This document shows, piece by piece, positions 35,166-43,487 of a stretch of 64,000 nt of DNA. This DNA comes from Corynebacterium choanae (GTDB taxonomy: Bacteria; Actinomycetota; Actinomycetes; Mycobacteriales; Mycobacteriaceae). The translations under genes were made by a program, and so were the position numbers. The number at the start of each line of letters is the position of its first letter. Positions within the stretch are counted from its first letter, which is position 1. The stretch is from assembly GCF_003813965.1 (NCBI RefSeq), contig NZ_CP033896.1, positions 744,001 through 808,000 on the forward strand, read 5' to 3'. The notes under the pieces were generated by a model. It saw nothing but the letters and a program-made list of their open reading frames with translations. It searched no databases and was not told where the DNA came from.

Positions 35166-36464
35166 GTGGCTCACGAGAACAAGGACAAGGCCGTACTGCA
35201 CTACCCTGGTGGCGAGTTCGAAATGGACATTATGCGCGCCACCGAAGGTAACGACGGTATTGTGCTCGGCAAACTGCTGAGCGAAACCGGCCTGGTCACC
35301 TACGACCCAGGCTATGTCAGCACCGGTTCCACCGAATCGAAAATCACCTTCATTGATGGCGACAAGGGCATTCTTCGCTACCGTGGCTATGCCATCGAAG
35401 ACCTCGCTGAGCATGCCACCTTCAACGAAGTCACCTACCTGCTGATCAAGGGTGAACTCCCCACCCAGGAACAGCTGGAAAGCTTCAACTCGGAAATTCG
35501 GCACCACACCCTCATCGATGAGGACTTCAAACGCCAGTTCCGGGTGTTCCCCCGCGACGCCCACCCAATGGCTGTGCTCGCTTCGTCGCTGAATATCCTG
35601 TCAACCTATTACCAGGACACTCTGGATCCGCTGAACGAAGAAATGCGGGACAAGGCGACTGTGCGGCTCATGGCGAAGGTGCCGATGCTGGCGGCTATGG
35701 CGCACCGCGCCCGCCACGGGGAGCCATGGATGTACCCGGATAACAATCTCAACGCCCGGGAAAACTTCCTGCGCATGATGTTCGGCTTCCCGACGGAAGA
35801 ATACGAAATCGATCCGGTGATGGTGCGTGCCCTCGACCAGCTGCTGATCCTGCATGCCGATCATGAGCAGAACTGCTCCACCTCGACGGTGCGTATGGTT
35901 GCTTCGGCACAGGCGAATATGTTCGTCTCGGTTGCAGCTGGTATTAATGCGCTGTCCGGTCCGCTGCACGGTGGCGCGAACCAGGCTGTGCTGGAGATGC
36001 TCGACGATATTAAGGCCAACGGCGGTGACGCTAGCGAATTCATGACCCGGGTGAAGAACAAGGAGCCTGGTGTTCGTCTCATGGGCTTCGGGCACCGCGT
36101 CTATAAGAACTACGATCCGCGTGCTGCAATTATTAAGAAGACTGCTCACGAAGTGCTCGAGCACTTAGGTGGTGACGAGCTGCTTGATATTGCGATGAAC
36201 CTGGAAGAGATTGCGTTGGCCGATGATTACTTCATCTCCCGCAAGCTGTATCCGAACGTTGACTTCTACACCGGCCTCATCTACCGGGCTATGGGCTTCC
36301 CGACTGACTTCTTTACGGTGCTGTTTGCGATGGGTCGTCTGCCCGGCTGGATCGCACAATACCGGGAGCTTATCGAGAACCCGAAGTCGAAGATTTACCG
36401 TCCACGCCAGATTTACACCGGTGAAGCGCTGCGTCCTTTCGTACCGCGTTCCGAGCGTGGCTAA
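35166..36464 (+). CDS. gltA: Citrate synthase
   Basis: Condenses acetyl-CoA and oxaloacetate to citrate, the entry to the TCA cycle. At 432 residues it has the size of hexameric type II or actinobacterial citrate synthase. The N-terminal all-beta segment leads to GLVTYDPGYVSTGST and ILRYRGYAIEDLAE. Active-site motifs are NCSTSTVRMVASA, GPLHGGANQAVLEML with the catalytic His near residue 266, GFGHRVYKNYDPRA with the second His near 307, and NVDFYTGLIYRAMGFP with the catalytic Asp. The GTG at 35166 has GAAAGGGA upstream; the frame starts five codons earlier. A terminator-like hairpin follows at 36527. Confidence 0.97.
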   Translation: MAHENKDKAVLHYPGGEFEMDIMRATEGNDGIVLGKLLSETGLVTYDPGYVSTGSTESKITFIDGDKGILRYRGYAIEDLAEHATFNEVTYLLIKGELPTQEQLESFNSEIRHHTLIDEDFKRQFRVFPRDAHPMAVLASSLNILSTYYQDTLDPLNEEMRDKATVRLMAKVPMLAAMAHRARHGEPWMYPDNNLNARENFLRMMFGFPTEEYEIDPVMVRALDQLLILHADHEQNCSTSTVRMVASAQANMFVSVAAGINALSGPLHGGANQAVLEMLDDIKANGGDASEFMTRVKNKEPGVRLMGFGHRVYKNYDPRAAIIKKTAHEVLEHLGGDELLDIAMNLEEIALADDYFISRKLYPNVDFYTGLIYRAMGFPTDFFTVLFAMGRLPGWIAQYRELIENPKSKIYRPRQIYTGEALRPFVPRSERG

Positions 36465-37142
36465 TCCACGAATCGCCAAGCCTGTCAGTATGCCGAAAAC
36501 GCATACGATAGCGCAGCGCTGAGGGGTTGTTCCTGCGGCGCCAAACATGCGCGCCGCGGGAACAATGCTCTTTTCAACCCCATCGCCCCTGCACTGGGAG
36601 GCAAACGACTGATGTTTGCCCGACAGCTGCTGGTGGTGATGGGGTTTTTGTTTCCCTGAACACTTGGCGAGCAGCCTGTACCGGTAGTAGGAAGCTGCAC
36701 CACTGTCTGTATCTGACACGAAATGCACCACGAGACACCACCCGCACAGCATCCTGTGGCTGGGTCGCCGGCACCTCACCGTGCTTCGGTGTTGTGTTTG
36801 CTCGCCCGGTATCGACGGGTAGTGGAAAGCTCGAATGGCTTGCCTATCGACCCCAACACCCCGGATCAGACTGGGCGATTTGTTACACTGGCTCGTTGAA
36901 GCGTAGCTGTGGCAACCCTGGCAGCACGGTTGGAAACACCAAAAAACTTGGTGTAACTGCCTTGTCGTCTTGTTTCCTGCACCGCCGCCGGACGGCGGAA
37001 GGAGTGGTGGCAATCACGCCAGGATGGTGTGTTGTTTGAAAACAATTCACCGCCACAAACCTGCATCAGGATCTGCTGGTGGGGATTGTGGTTGATGGTC
37101 TGCAGCTACATGACAACAACCCAGGAAGTGGTGACACGACTA
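36465..37142. other. Spacer between gltA and fkpA
   Basis: About 680 bases. It contains the gltA terminator and a small GCCGCCGG/CCGGACGGC-type inverted repeat near 36985. No credible gene is seen, although frames are open on both strands. Confidence 0.45.
36527..36574 (+). terminator. Terminator of gltA
   Basis: TTGTTCCTGCGGCGC pairs with GCGCCGCGGGAACAA (one G-T pair) and is followed by TGCTCTTTT. It lies 62 bases after the gltA stop. Confidence 0.8.
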
Positions 37143-37502
37143 ATGGAGATTCCCGCATACGAACCGCAGCAAGGCCCTGCCCCAGAAGATCTGGTGATTG
37201 AAGATATCGTCGTCGGCGACGGTGCTGAAGCTGCCCCGAGCGCGGTAGTGAACGTGCACTATGTTGGCTACGACTACGCCACCGGGGAGAAGTTTGATTC
37301 TTCCTATGATCGTGGACAGTCCATCGAATTCCCGCTGAGCAACCTTATTGCCGGCTGGCAGGAAGGCATCCCCGGTATGAAGGTGGGCGGACGTCGCAAG
37401 CTGGTTATCCCACCAGAGGCAGCCTATGGTCCGGCCGGCACCCCGCATCCGCTGGCCGGACGCACGTTGGTGTTCTTTATCGATTTGATCGGCACCCACT
37501 AA
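37143..37502 (+). CDS. fkpA: FKBP-type peptidyl-prolyl cis-trans isomerase
   Basis: Single-domain FKBP of 119 residues that accelerates X-Pro bond isomerisation during folding, probably cytosolic since no signal is present. The domain shows GPAPEDLVIEDIVVGDG, VNVHYVGYDYATGEKFDSSYDRG, LIAGWQEGIPGMKVGGRRKLVIPPEAAYG and LAGRTLVFFIDLI; the Tyr, Phe-Asp, Trp, Ile and Tyr of the ligand pocket are all present. The ATG at 37143 matches the family start; it has no near ribosome binding site, and in-frame ATG at 37110 or the GTG pair before 37143 could be used instead. It lies downstream of gltA, as in C. glutamicum. Confidence 0.93.
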   Translation: MEIPAYEPQQGPAPEDLVIEDIVVGDGAEAAPSAVVNVHYVGYDYATGEKFDSSYDRGQSIEFPLSNLIAGWQEGIPGMKVGGRRKLVIPPEAAYGPAGTPHPLAGRTLVFFIDLIGTH

Positions 37503-37517
37503 CAACAACGCCCTGAT

Positions 37518-37548
37518 CCCGGCTGCTGTGCAACGGCAGCCAGCCGGG
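37518..37548 (+). terminator. Hairpin just after fkpA
   Basis: CCCGGCTG and CAGCCGGG pair around a partly paired interior, 16 bases after the stop. There is no T-run directly after it. Confidence 0.4.
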
Positions 37549-37565
37549 AACACAACAACAACTCA

Positions 37566-37623
37566 TCCCTGATTGTTCCTTTTGCTTGGCTGCGATATAC
37601 CTTGCTTTGGGAACAATCAGGGA
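37566..37623. terminator. Inverted repeat between convergent fkpA and malic enzyme gene
   Basis: The perfect 14-bp arms TCCCTGATTGTTCC and GGAACAATCAGGGA are separated by 30 bases. The structure sits between two convergent genes, 58 bases from the malic enzyme stop, and may serve both. Confidence 0.6.
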
Positions 37624-37680
37624 TTGTTGCGTTTGCACGACGCGGTGGCAGCACTGTGCGGTGCAACCCCTTGAGCGAAC

Positions 37681-38901
37681 CTATTTCGAGGCGAGGGCAG
37701 CTGCCCGCACAGCAGCAGATACTGCCGGGGCCACCCGCCCGTCGAGCGGGGAGGGCACAATGTGTTCCACATCTAATGCTTCGGCGGCCACATTGGCGAT
37801 TGCCCGGGAAGCGGCAAGTTTCATCGCCGGGGTGATTTGTTTCGCGCCAGCAGCCAAAGCCCCGTGGAAAATACCGGGGAACGCCAGCACATTATTGATT
37901 TGGTTGGGCAGATCGCTGCGGCCGGTGGCAACAATTGCTCCATATTTGTAGGCCAGATCCGGGTCGATCTCCGGGTCGGGGTTAGCCAGGGAGAACAGGA
38001 TCGGATCGGCTGCCATGGATTGCAGGGCAGCCTCCCCCACATGGCCGCGGGATAATCCGATAAACGTGTCCGCCCCGCGCAAGGCTTCAGCAACACCGCC
38101 GGTGATTCGCCGCGGGTTGGTGATCGCTGCCATCTCTTGTTTGATCTGAGTCAATGGGGTGCGATCCGGGTGAATGATGCCGCGGGAGTCAAGCATGATG
38201 ACGTCGCGCACACCGGCATGGATCAGCATTTTCGCGCAGGCCACCCCGGCTGCACCCGCCCCGGAGATGACCACCTTTAAATCTTTCAACCGTCGATTCA
38301 GTAGCTGGCAGGCGTTGCGTAGCGCGGCGGTGATAACAATGGCAGTCCCATGCTGATCGTCGTGCATGACAGGAATATCGAGGGATTCGATAAGTCGTCG
38401 TTCAATCTCAAAGCAGCGTGGTGCAGAGATATCTTCTAAGTTGATTGCCCCAAACGAGGGCGCCATCGCCTCAATGGTGTGCACGAGATCATCCACATCG
38501 GTGGTGTCAAGCACAATGGGGATAGCGTTGAGCCCGGCGAAGCGGCCAAACAGTTGCGCTTTGCCTTCCATCACCGGCAGGGCAGCTTTCGCCCCAATAT
38601 CACCCAGCCCCAACACTGCTGTTCCGTCGGAGATAATCGCCACGTTTCGTCCTGCCCAGGTGTATTCCCGGGCACGTTCGGGTTCTTCGTGGATTGCTTC
38701 ACATACCCGGGCAACCCCCGGTGTGTAGGCGATCGACAGGTCCCGCACGGTCTCTAGGGGGCGGCGGGAGTGTGTTTCGATTTTGCCGCCTTCGTGGGCG
38801 GCGAAAATCTCCGCATCGTGCAAATCAGCGAAACTATGGCTGGGGCTGGTTGTTGTGTTGCTTGGTTTGCTGTTTGAGGTGTGTGGCTGCTTGTCAGTCA
38901 T
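37681..38901 (-). CDS. malE: NAD(P)-dependent malic enzyme
   Basis: Oxidatively decarboxylates malate to pyruvate and CO2 with NAD(P). It is 406 residues long, the short bacterial type without a phosphotransacetylase domain. A Ser/Thr/Pro-rich N-terminus of about 30 residues precedes the malic domain: SIAYTPGVARVCEAIHEEPERAREYTW, VAIISDGTAVLGLGDIGAKAALPVMEGK, NLEDISAPRCFEIERRL and MHDDQHGTAIVITAALRNA, with the metal-binding Glu-Asp and the catalytic Lys. The Rossmann domain has VVISGAGAAGVACAKML. The ATG at 38901 has AGGAAAG about 9 bases upstream. In C. glutamicum malE lies elsewhere as I recall, so its position beside fkpA and accDA is a local rearrangement. Confidence 0.94.
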   Translation of the reverse strand: MTDKQPHTSNSKPSNTTTSPSHSFADLHDAEIFAAHEGGKIETHSRRPLETVRDLSIAYTPGVARVCEAIHEEPERAREYTWAGRNVAIISDGTAVLGLGDIGAKAALPVMEGKAQLFGRFAGLNAIPIVLDTTDVDDLVHTIEAMAPSFGAINLEDISAPRCFEIERRLIESLDIPVMHDDQHGTAIVITAALRNACQLLNRRLKDLKVVISGAGAAGVACAKMLIHAGVRDVIMLDSRGIIHPDRTPLTQIKQEMAAITNPRRITGGVAEALRGADTFIGLSRGHVGEAALQSMAADPILFSLANPDPEIDPDLAYKYGAIVATGRSDLPNQINNVLAFPGIFHGALAAGAKQITPAMKLAASRAIANVAAEALDVEHIVPSPLDGRVAPAVSAAVRAAALASK

Positions 38902-39179
38902 CGTCGCTTCTTTCCTCGCAGTTGCTGACATCCATGGTCAGATCCTGGATGCATTGCCGCCATAACACCACAACGATCCAGGCAATTGCTTAAAAAGCAT
39001 AGAACCCTCGCATTCACCGGTCGGCAGGGTTAGCCAATAGTGTGTGCGACGTAACAGCGAAATATCGGCGTGTGTGGGCACCGTTTCACCCCGGTGGCGG
39101 CTGTGGCCAACACGCCGGAGAATGCGGTGAAAACGCGGGTGACGACGGCTGCTGCCAACCGGCTTGTAGGGGCTTATTG

Positions 39180-40850
39180 TTATACGGTGTCCTCCGGGGT
39201 GTCGGTGTGAAAACCAGCAAGCTGTTCGTAGCGTGCAAACCGTCTTGCCCGTCCAGCCGTTTCCGGGTGGGCGTGCAGTTCCACAAGCGTGTCGTGGATA
39301 ACATCCAACACCCGGGCGATAAACGCATCTGGTTCGTCGCTGGCGGAAGGATATTCGGCAATAATCGCATCGGCTATGCCGGCTTGTTGTAATGCTGCCG
39401 CCCCAACCTGTTGGCGTTCCATCATTTCAGCGGCATGGTCAGTATCCCGATATAAGATCGCCGATGCACCTTCCGGGGGAAGGGGAGAAAGCCAGGAATG
39501 TTCACACACAAGTACTTTGTCAGCAGGCATCATTGCCAGTGCGGCACCACCACAGCCTTGGCCTAAAATAACTGACACTGTCGGCACATCGAGATACACC
39601 ATCTCCCCGAGCGTTCGGGCAATAGAACCGGCCATGCCTTGTTCTTCAGCTTGGGCTGACATCTCCCCGCCGGGGGTGTCAATGATAGACACCAAAGGCA
39701 GGTTGAGTTCGTGGGCCAACTTGATACCCCGACGTGCCATCCGCAGCGCAGCAGGACCTAGCCAGTCGTCACCGACCGGCGGCTGGGTGGCACGATTTTG
39801 CCCGATGAGCACCACCGGTCGGCCACCGATACGGGTAAGCAGCACATTGACGGCGGTGGAACGGCGCCCATCCCCGGAGCCTGAAAGTGCTATGGATTGA
39901 TCGGCGAGCGCAGCAATGATCTCTTGTAGGCCGGGACGATCATCGCGCCGGGTCTGCAGAATCGACTCCCAGGTTGTGTCGCTGCATTTGTTCACCAACG
40001 CTGGACGATCGCTGGTTGTTGCGGCCTGTTCAATGGTGTGAGCGGTACGCGGCAGTGCTGTTGCACCTGGATGGCCTTTAACGGCAACTTGTTCCACTGC
40101 TGTGTGCCGCCCAATCAGGTCAGTATCGATTGCTGCACAACCAATCGTGTCTTCCCGGGAGTCGCCGAACCCATCGTCGGCAGGAAGCAGCACATCGATG
40201 ATTTTTTCCATGGCGGCGCGCAACATTTCCGGGGAGACGACCCCGTCGATCACACCGACGCGGGCAAGGTTTTCCCCTGATTGCACTCCTTGCTCGATGG
40301 ATTCGCCAGTGACTAGCTCCACCACGCGCGGACCTAAGAAACCAAGGAGTGCATCTGGTTCGGCGAAGGTGAAATGCCCCGCCGACCCCCACGATGCCAT
40401 CACCCCGCCAGTGGTGGGATTGCGCAGATACACCAAAAACGGCAGATGTTCATCCTTGTGCTTGTAGACCGCGGTGGTAATCGACACCATGAGGGTAAAC
40501 CCGAGGGTGCCCTCTTGCATCCGGGTGCCACCGGATGCAGGGGCGATGAGCAGCGGTAGCTTATCGGCGGTTGCCCGGTGAATAGCAGCAATAATTCGGT
40601 GTGCAGTAGCTTTCCCGATGGATCCGCCGAGGAAGGAAAATTCGGAGACAATACACGCCACGCGACGCCCATCGATGGTGCCGCAGCCGGTCAACACTGC
40701 CTCATCACACCCGGATTTTTCCCGCGCCCGCGCTAAGATTGCAGCGTAGTCGGCGGAGATCTCCCCATAGTCCGGTGGGGTGTCCCATGAGATGAAACTG
40801 TCAGTGTCAAGGGTGCGTGCGATTAATTCCCGGGCATGTAAGTGACTCAT
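39180..40850 (-). CDS. accDA: Fused acetyl-CoA carboxylase carboxyltransferase (AccD-AccA type)
   Basis: Carboxyltransferase of 556 residues in which the beta-like and alpha-like crotonase folds are one chain. The first half has FSFLGGSIGKATAHRI, PLLIAPASGGTRMQEGTLGF, YLRNPTTGGVMASWGSAGHF and LGPRVVELVTGESI; no N-terminal zinc-ribbon Cys motif is present. The second half, after a linker near residues 235-290, has RPGLQEIIAALADQ, RMARRGIKLAHELNLPLVSIIDTPGGEMSAQAEEQGMAGSIARTL, and GQGCGGAALAMMPADKVLV. These are the oxyanion Gly-Gly patterns of both subunits. It makes malonyl-CoA with a biotin subunit encoded elsewhere. I recall an accDA of this type between fkbA and the mctC operon in C. glutamicum, here separated by malE. 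Confidence 0.92.
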   Translation of the reverse strand: MSHLHARELIARTLDTDSFISWDTPPDYGEISADYAAILARAREKSGCDEAVLTGCGTIDGRRVACIVSEFSFLGGSIGKATAHRIIAAIHRATADKLPLLIAPASGGTRMQEGTLGFTLMVSITTAVYKHKDEHLPFLVYLRNPTTGGVMASWGSAGHFTFAEPDALLGFLGPRVVELVTGESIEQGVQSGENLARVGVIDGVVSPEMLRAAMEKIIDVLLPADDGFGDSREDTIGCAAIDTDLIGRHTAVEQVAVKGHPGATALPRTAHTIEQAATTSDRPALVNKCSDTTWESILQTRRDDRPGLQEIIAALADQSIALSGSGDGRRSTAVNVLLTRIGGRPVVLIGQNRATQPPVGDDWLGPAALRMARRGIKLAHELNLPLVSIIDTPGGEMSAQAEEQGMAGSIARTLGEMVYLDVPTVSVILGQGCGGAALAMMPADKVLVCEHSWLSPLPPEGASAILYRDTDHAAEMMERQQVGAAALQQAGIADAIIAEYPSASDEPDAFIARVLDVIHDTLVELHAHPETAGRARRFARYEQLAGFHTDTPEDTV

Positions 40851-41098
40851 ATGTTTAACGTAGCCGCCAACAGTGTCCTCAGGTGCTGTTTTTCACGTTA
40901 CCGCCCCCAAAGTGTGGCAGGACAAATGCAACCCGCTCAGGATGGTCAATACCTTTAAGTGCATTGCTTTCGCACATGCGTCACAGTGCACGGCGACCGT
41001 GAACCACACACAACATCTACGCGGAAGAACCCATGATCCAGTGGGGCGGGTCGGTGAAGATCTGACATGATCGCGAGGAAACGTGTTGAATAGGAGTC

Positions 41099-41962
41099 AT
41101 GACTGAAAATAAGCAACTTCATGTGACATTGTCTGATGGCACTATCGTGCCGCAGCTCGGATTCGGCACCTACAAGATGCGCGGCGACGAGTGCTACAAG
41201 GCTGTTCGCCACGCCATCGAGGTGGGCTACCGGCACATCGATACCGCGTCGCTCTACAAGAACGAAGAAGAAGTCGGTCGTGCCATTGCTGATGCGATCA
41301 AGGCCGGTGACGTGGCGCGCGACGAGCTGTTCATCACGACGAAACTGTGGCATGACTCCCACGGTCGACACGAGGCCGAACAAGCCTTCCAGGTTTCGAA
41401 AGAAAAATTGGGACTGGACTATATTGACCTCTACCTGATCCACTGGCCGGTTCCGCATTTGGGCAAGTTTGTTGAAACCTGGGAAGGACTAATTAACCTC
41501 CTCGGCTTCGGCACTGTACAAACCATAGGTGTCTCCAACTTCTACCCGGAGGCAATCGACGAGCTGATTGCGAAAACAGGGCACACACCAACCGTCAACC
41601 AAGTCGAGCTACATCCTGGCTTCTCGCAGGCTGAGCTGCGGGACTATCACCGCCACCACAATATTGCGACCACCGCGTGGTCGCCGATTGTTCGCGGCTC
41701 GGTGTTTGATCATCCGACAGTGGAGAAGATCGCCGAGGCGACCGGGCGCACACCGGCACAGATTGTGCTGCGCTGGCATATGCAGCTGGGCAATATTGCG
41801 ATTCCGAAGTCGGCTACCCCAGAGCGTATTGCAGAGAACTTTTCTATCTTCGACTTTGAACTCACCGATGAGCAGATGGCCGCGATCACCGCTCTCGACA
41901 GTGATGACACTGTTACTGGGCGTTTTGGCCCCGATCCTCGGGAATTCGGAAACGACTCATAG
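41099..41962 (+). CDS. Aldo/keto reductase
   Basis: NADPH-dependent carbonyl reductase of the AKR5-like group (2,5-diketo-D-gluconate reductase relatives), 287 residues. The (beta/alpha)8 motifs are in order: LGFGTYKMRGDE, GYRHIDTASLYKNEEEVGRA with catalytic Asp and Tyr, LFITTKLWHDSHG with the Lys, YIDLYLIHWPVP with the His, IGVSNFYPEAI, NQVELHPGFSQ and the cofactor region AIPKSATPERIAENFSIFDFEL. The ATG at 41099 has AATAGGAG just upstream. It is a single gene. The physiological substrate is not deducible. Confidence 0.93.
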   Translation: MTENKQLHVTLSDGTIVPQLGFGTYKMRGDECYKAVRHAIEVGYRHIDTASLYKNEEEVGRAIADAIKAGDVARDELFITTKLWHDSHGRHEAEQAFQVSKEKLGLDYIDLYLIHWPVPHLGKFVETWEGLINLLGFGTVQTIGVSNFYPEAIDELIAKTGHTPTVNQVELHPGFSQAELRDYHRHHNIATTAWSPIVRGSVFDHPTVEKIAEATGRTPAQIVLRWHMQLGNIAIPKSATPERIAENFSIFDFELTDEQMAAITALDSDDTVTGRFGPDPREFGNDS

Positions 41963-42149
41963 TTGGGTGCGATTGTTGCCAGCGCTGAGCGCGGAAAAGT
42001 CACTCCTTACTACGTTCCTCGGCTATTTGGGGTTATTAAAAAGCGATACGTACCACCAATCCACTAGTGCATGGTGATTGCAGTAGGCAATTGTGGTGGA
42101 ACACGGAAAAATAGTGCCCCGAGGCTGTTGATGGCGATGAGAGTTTGCT
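41963..42149. other. Spacer left of the IS remnant
   Basis: About 190 bases between the reductase stop and the inverted repeat of the ISL3 remnant. No gene is visible and there is no clear terminator. Confidence 0.4.
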
Positions 42150-42171
42150 GGATCTTCACTGTTTAGAGTGC
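42150..42171 (+). repeat. Terminal inverted repeat of the ISL3 remnant (3' end)
   Basis: It begins GGATCTTCACTG and ends GAGTGC, close to the GGCTCTTC... ends of corynebacterial ISL3 elements as I recall them. It lies 43 bases after the transposase remnant's stop. Confidence 0.65.
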
Positions 42172-42213
42172 GTCCAGCCATCCCCGGAGTTGTCCGGCAT
42201 GGAGCAACGATCT

Positions 42214-43258
42214 TCAGATGTAGTGGACTAGGCTCTGGAACCCTAGGGCGGTACCCCGTAGGTGTTCCAGCCGGCCATTGATCGCTTCGACGGGACCGCT
42301 CGATAGCTCATGATTGAGGTACGCCAGAATATCCTCGCTGTACTTGTTCGTCGTCCTTCCCAATACCCGCAGCTCATCTCAAGCCTTTCGGTACCCCGGA
42401 GGCGATCGAGTCAATGACGTCTGCCATCAAATGCTTGTCGCGGTTGCGATCTCGCAAGCTTCTTTGCAGCCACAATCTTCCTCGTGACTGACCAGATGAT
42501 CTCCACACATTGGTGACGCTCATCAACAAACAACCCCTCAAGCAGGGTGACCTGTTTTGCACTTGAGCAGTGGTGCCCGGGGCAGTAGTGGTCGCTGTTT
42601 ACGATAGAGCACATCACCCTTCCGTCCCCTGTGCGCTGAACGTTTGCTGCTGCACGCGTTGCCTGGTTTTTGTTGATTTGTTCCCAGCGAGGTGTACCAC
42701 CTGGAAGGGATCCATCACCTTAACAGTGTTACGGTAATTGTGTGTTGCAGGCATTGGCATAGCCTTCTGAATCCATCCATGGCCACGACCTCCACCTGGG
42801 TACGGAACTGCTCGCCGCGTGCTTGTAACCACTGGCCACTCACCTCGGTACTCCTGCCTGGCAGCATGTCCAACAGTCGTGCTGCTACCCAAGTGTGCTG
42901 GTCACTGATGGCCGCATCGGTGAGGGTTACCCCCAGGTCAAAGGATCGAACCAGGTTGTCCGCGATGTCGGATACTCGTTTCTGGTGTGTGTGAGGCTGC
43001 TTGTCGAGGAGGTCGACTGTGGGGATCTGCTCGTCGTGGTGATGGTCGGTGTAGACCAGCTGTGGATCCCCGTTGGAGATGGCGTCGACGGTAGCTGGGA
43101 TGGTGATCGTAGTACCAGCGATCCAAGGTCCTTACTTCCTTGTGGTTGCTGGTCTTGCGATGTACATCCTGCCTGGAACAAGTACCGTCTTCGTGTCTCG
43201 TTGTGTTGGTGGTGGGGGCGCAGTAGACCTGGGGTTTTTCAGGGATCTGCTACTAGGT
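42214..43258 (-). pseudogene. ISL3-family transposase remnant
   Basis: Pieces of one transposase are readable in different minus-strand frames. From N to C: ARLLDMLPGRSTEV ... VEVVAMDGF near 42770-42900, then after a frameshift VMDPFQVVHLAGNK and TRQRVQQQTF near 42630-42720, then LEGLFVDERHQCVEIIWSV near 42470-42550, then HLMADVIDSIASGVPKGL near 42380-42430, and finally DILAYLNHELSSG + PVEAINGRLEHLRGTALGF near 42230-42330. The DGF, MDPFHVV and GRLEHLRGTALGF motifs are the DDE-region signatures of ISL3 transposases. At least three frame changes and stops separate them. The N-terminal zinc-finger part is not recognisable. The right-hand limit is approximate. Confidence 0.85.
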
Positions 43259-43296
43259 GTCGCACCCCAGGGTTGGGGTAGGTTTTGTACCCCCAT

Positions 43297-43318
43297 GCAC
43301 TCACTTTTGTGCAGAGCC
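43297..43318 (-). repeat. Terminal inverted repeat of the ISL3 remnant (5' end)
   Basis: Read on the minus strand it begins GGCTCTGCACAAAAG and ends GAGTGC. It shares the outer GG-TCT-CAC and inner GAGTGC with the other end. Confidence 0.65.
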
Positions 43319-43474
43319 ACTTAAAGCTTGCCGGTTCGAATATCCAGAGCACCCCAGCGCGAGTAGGCGGTGGGGTACGGGGCACCTGCGAGGATGACAA
43401 CTTTTCCGCATGCTCGTGCAGGGAACGCCCCTAAAAACCTCTTGCCACGATCAGGTAGCTTCAAGGGCACCATT

Positions 43475-43480
43475 TAAAAT
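43475..43480 (+). promoter_or_regulatory. -10-like TAAAAT before the P-type ATPase gene
   Basis: TAAAAT ends 7 bases before the ATG at 43488 with no Shine-Dalgarno sequence, suggesting a leaderless transcript. The site is 157 bases from the end of the IS remnant. Confidence 0.45.
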
Positions 43481-43487
43481 AGTCACC

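Larger units (their letters stand above)
42150..43318 (-). mobile_element. Decayed ISL3-family insertion sequence
   Basis: The remnant is bounded by inverted-repeat-like ends of the ISL3 type: GGATCTTCACTGTTTAGAGTGC (split here as GGATCTTCACTG + TTTAGAGTGC) at 42150-42171, and on the other strand GGCTCTGCACAAAAG + TGAGTGC at 43297-43318. They agree at about 14 of 22 positions. Between them lies a minus-strand transposase broken by frameshifts. At about 1.17 kb it is shorter than the usual 1.3-1.5 kb, so internal deletion is likely. I do not see matching 8-bp target duplications at the borders. It lies 170 bases before the P-type ATPase gene. Confidence 0.8.

Noticed and set aside
43330..43352. 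GGTTCGAATATCC resembling a tRNA T-loop next to the IS remnant
   Set aside because: No complementary T-stem, acceptor or anticodon arm can be formed around it.
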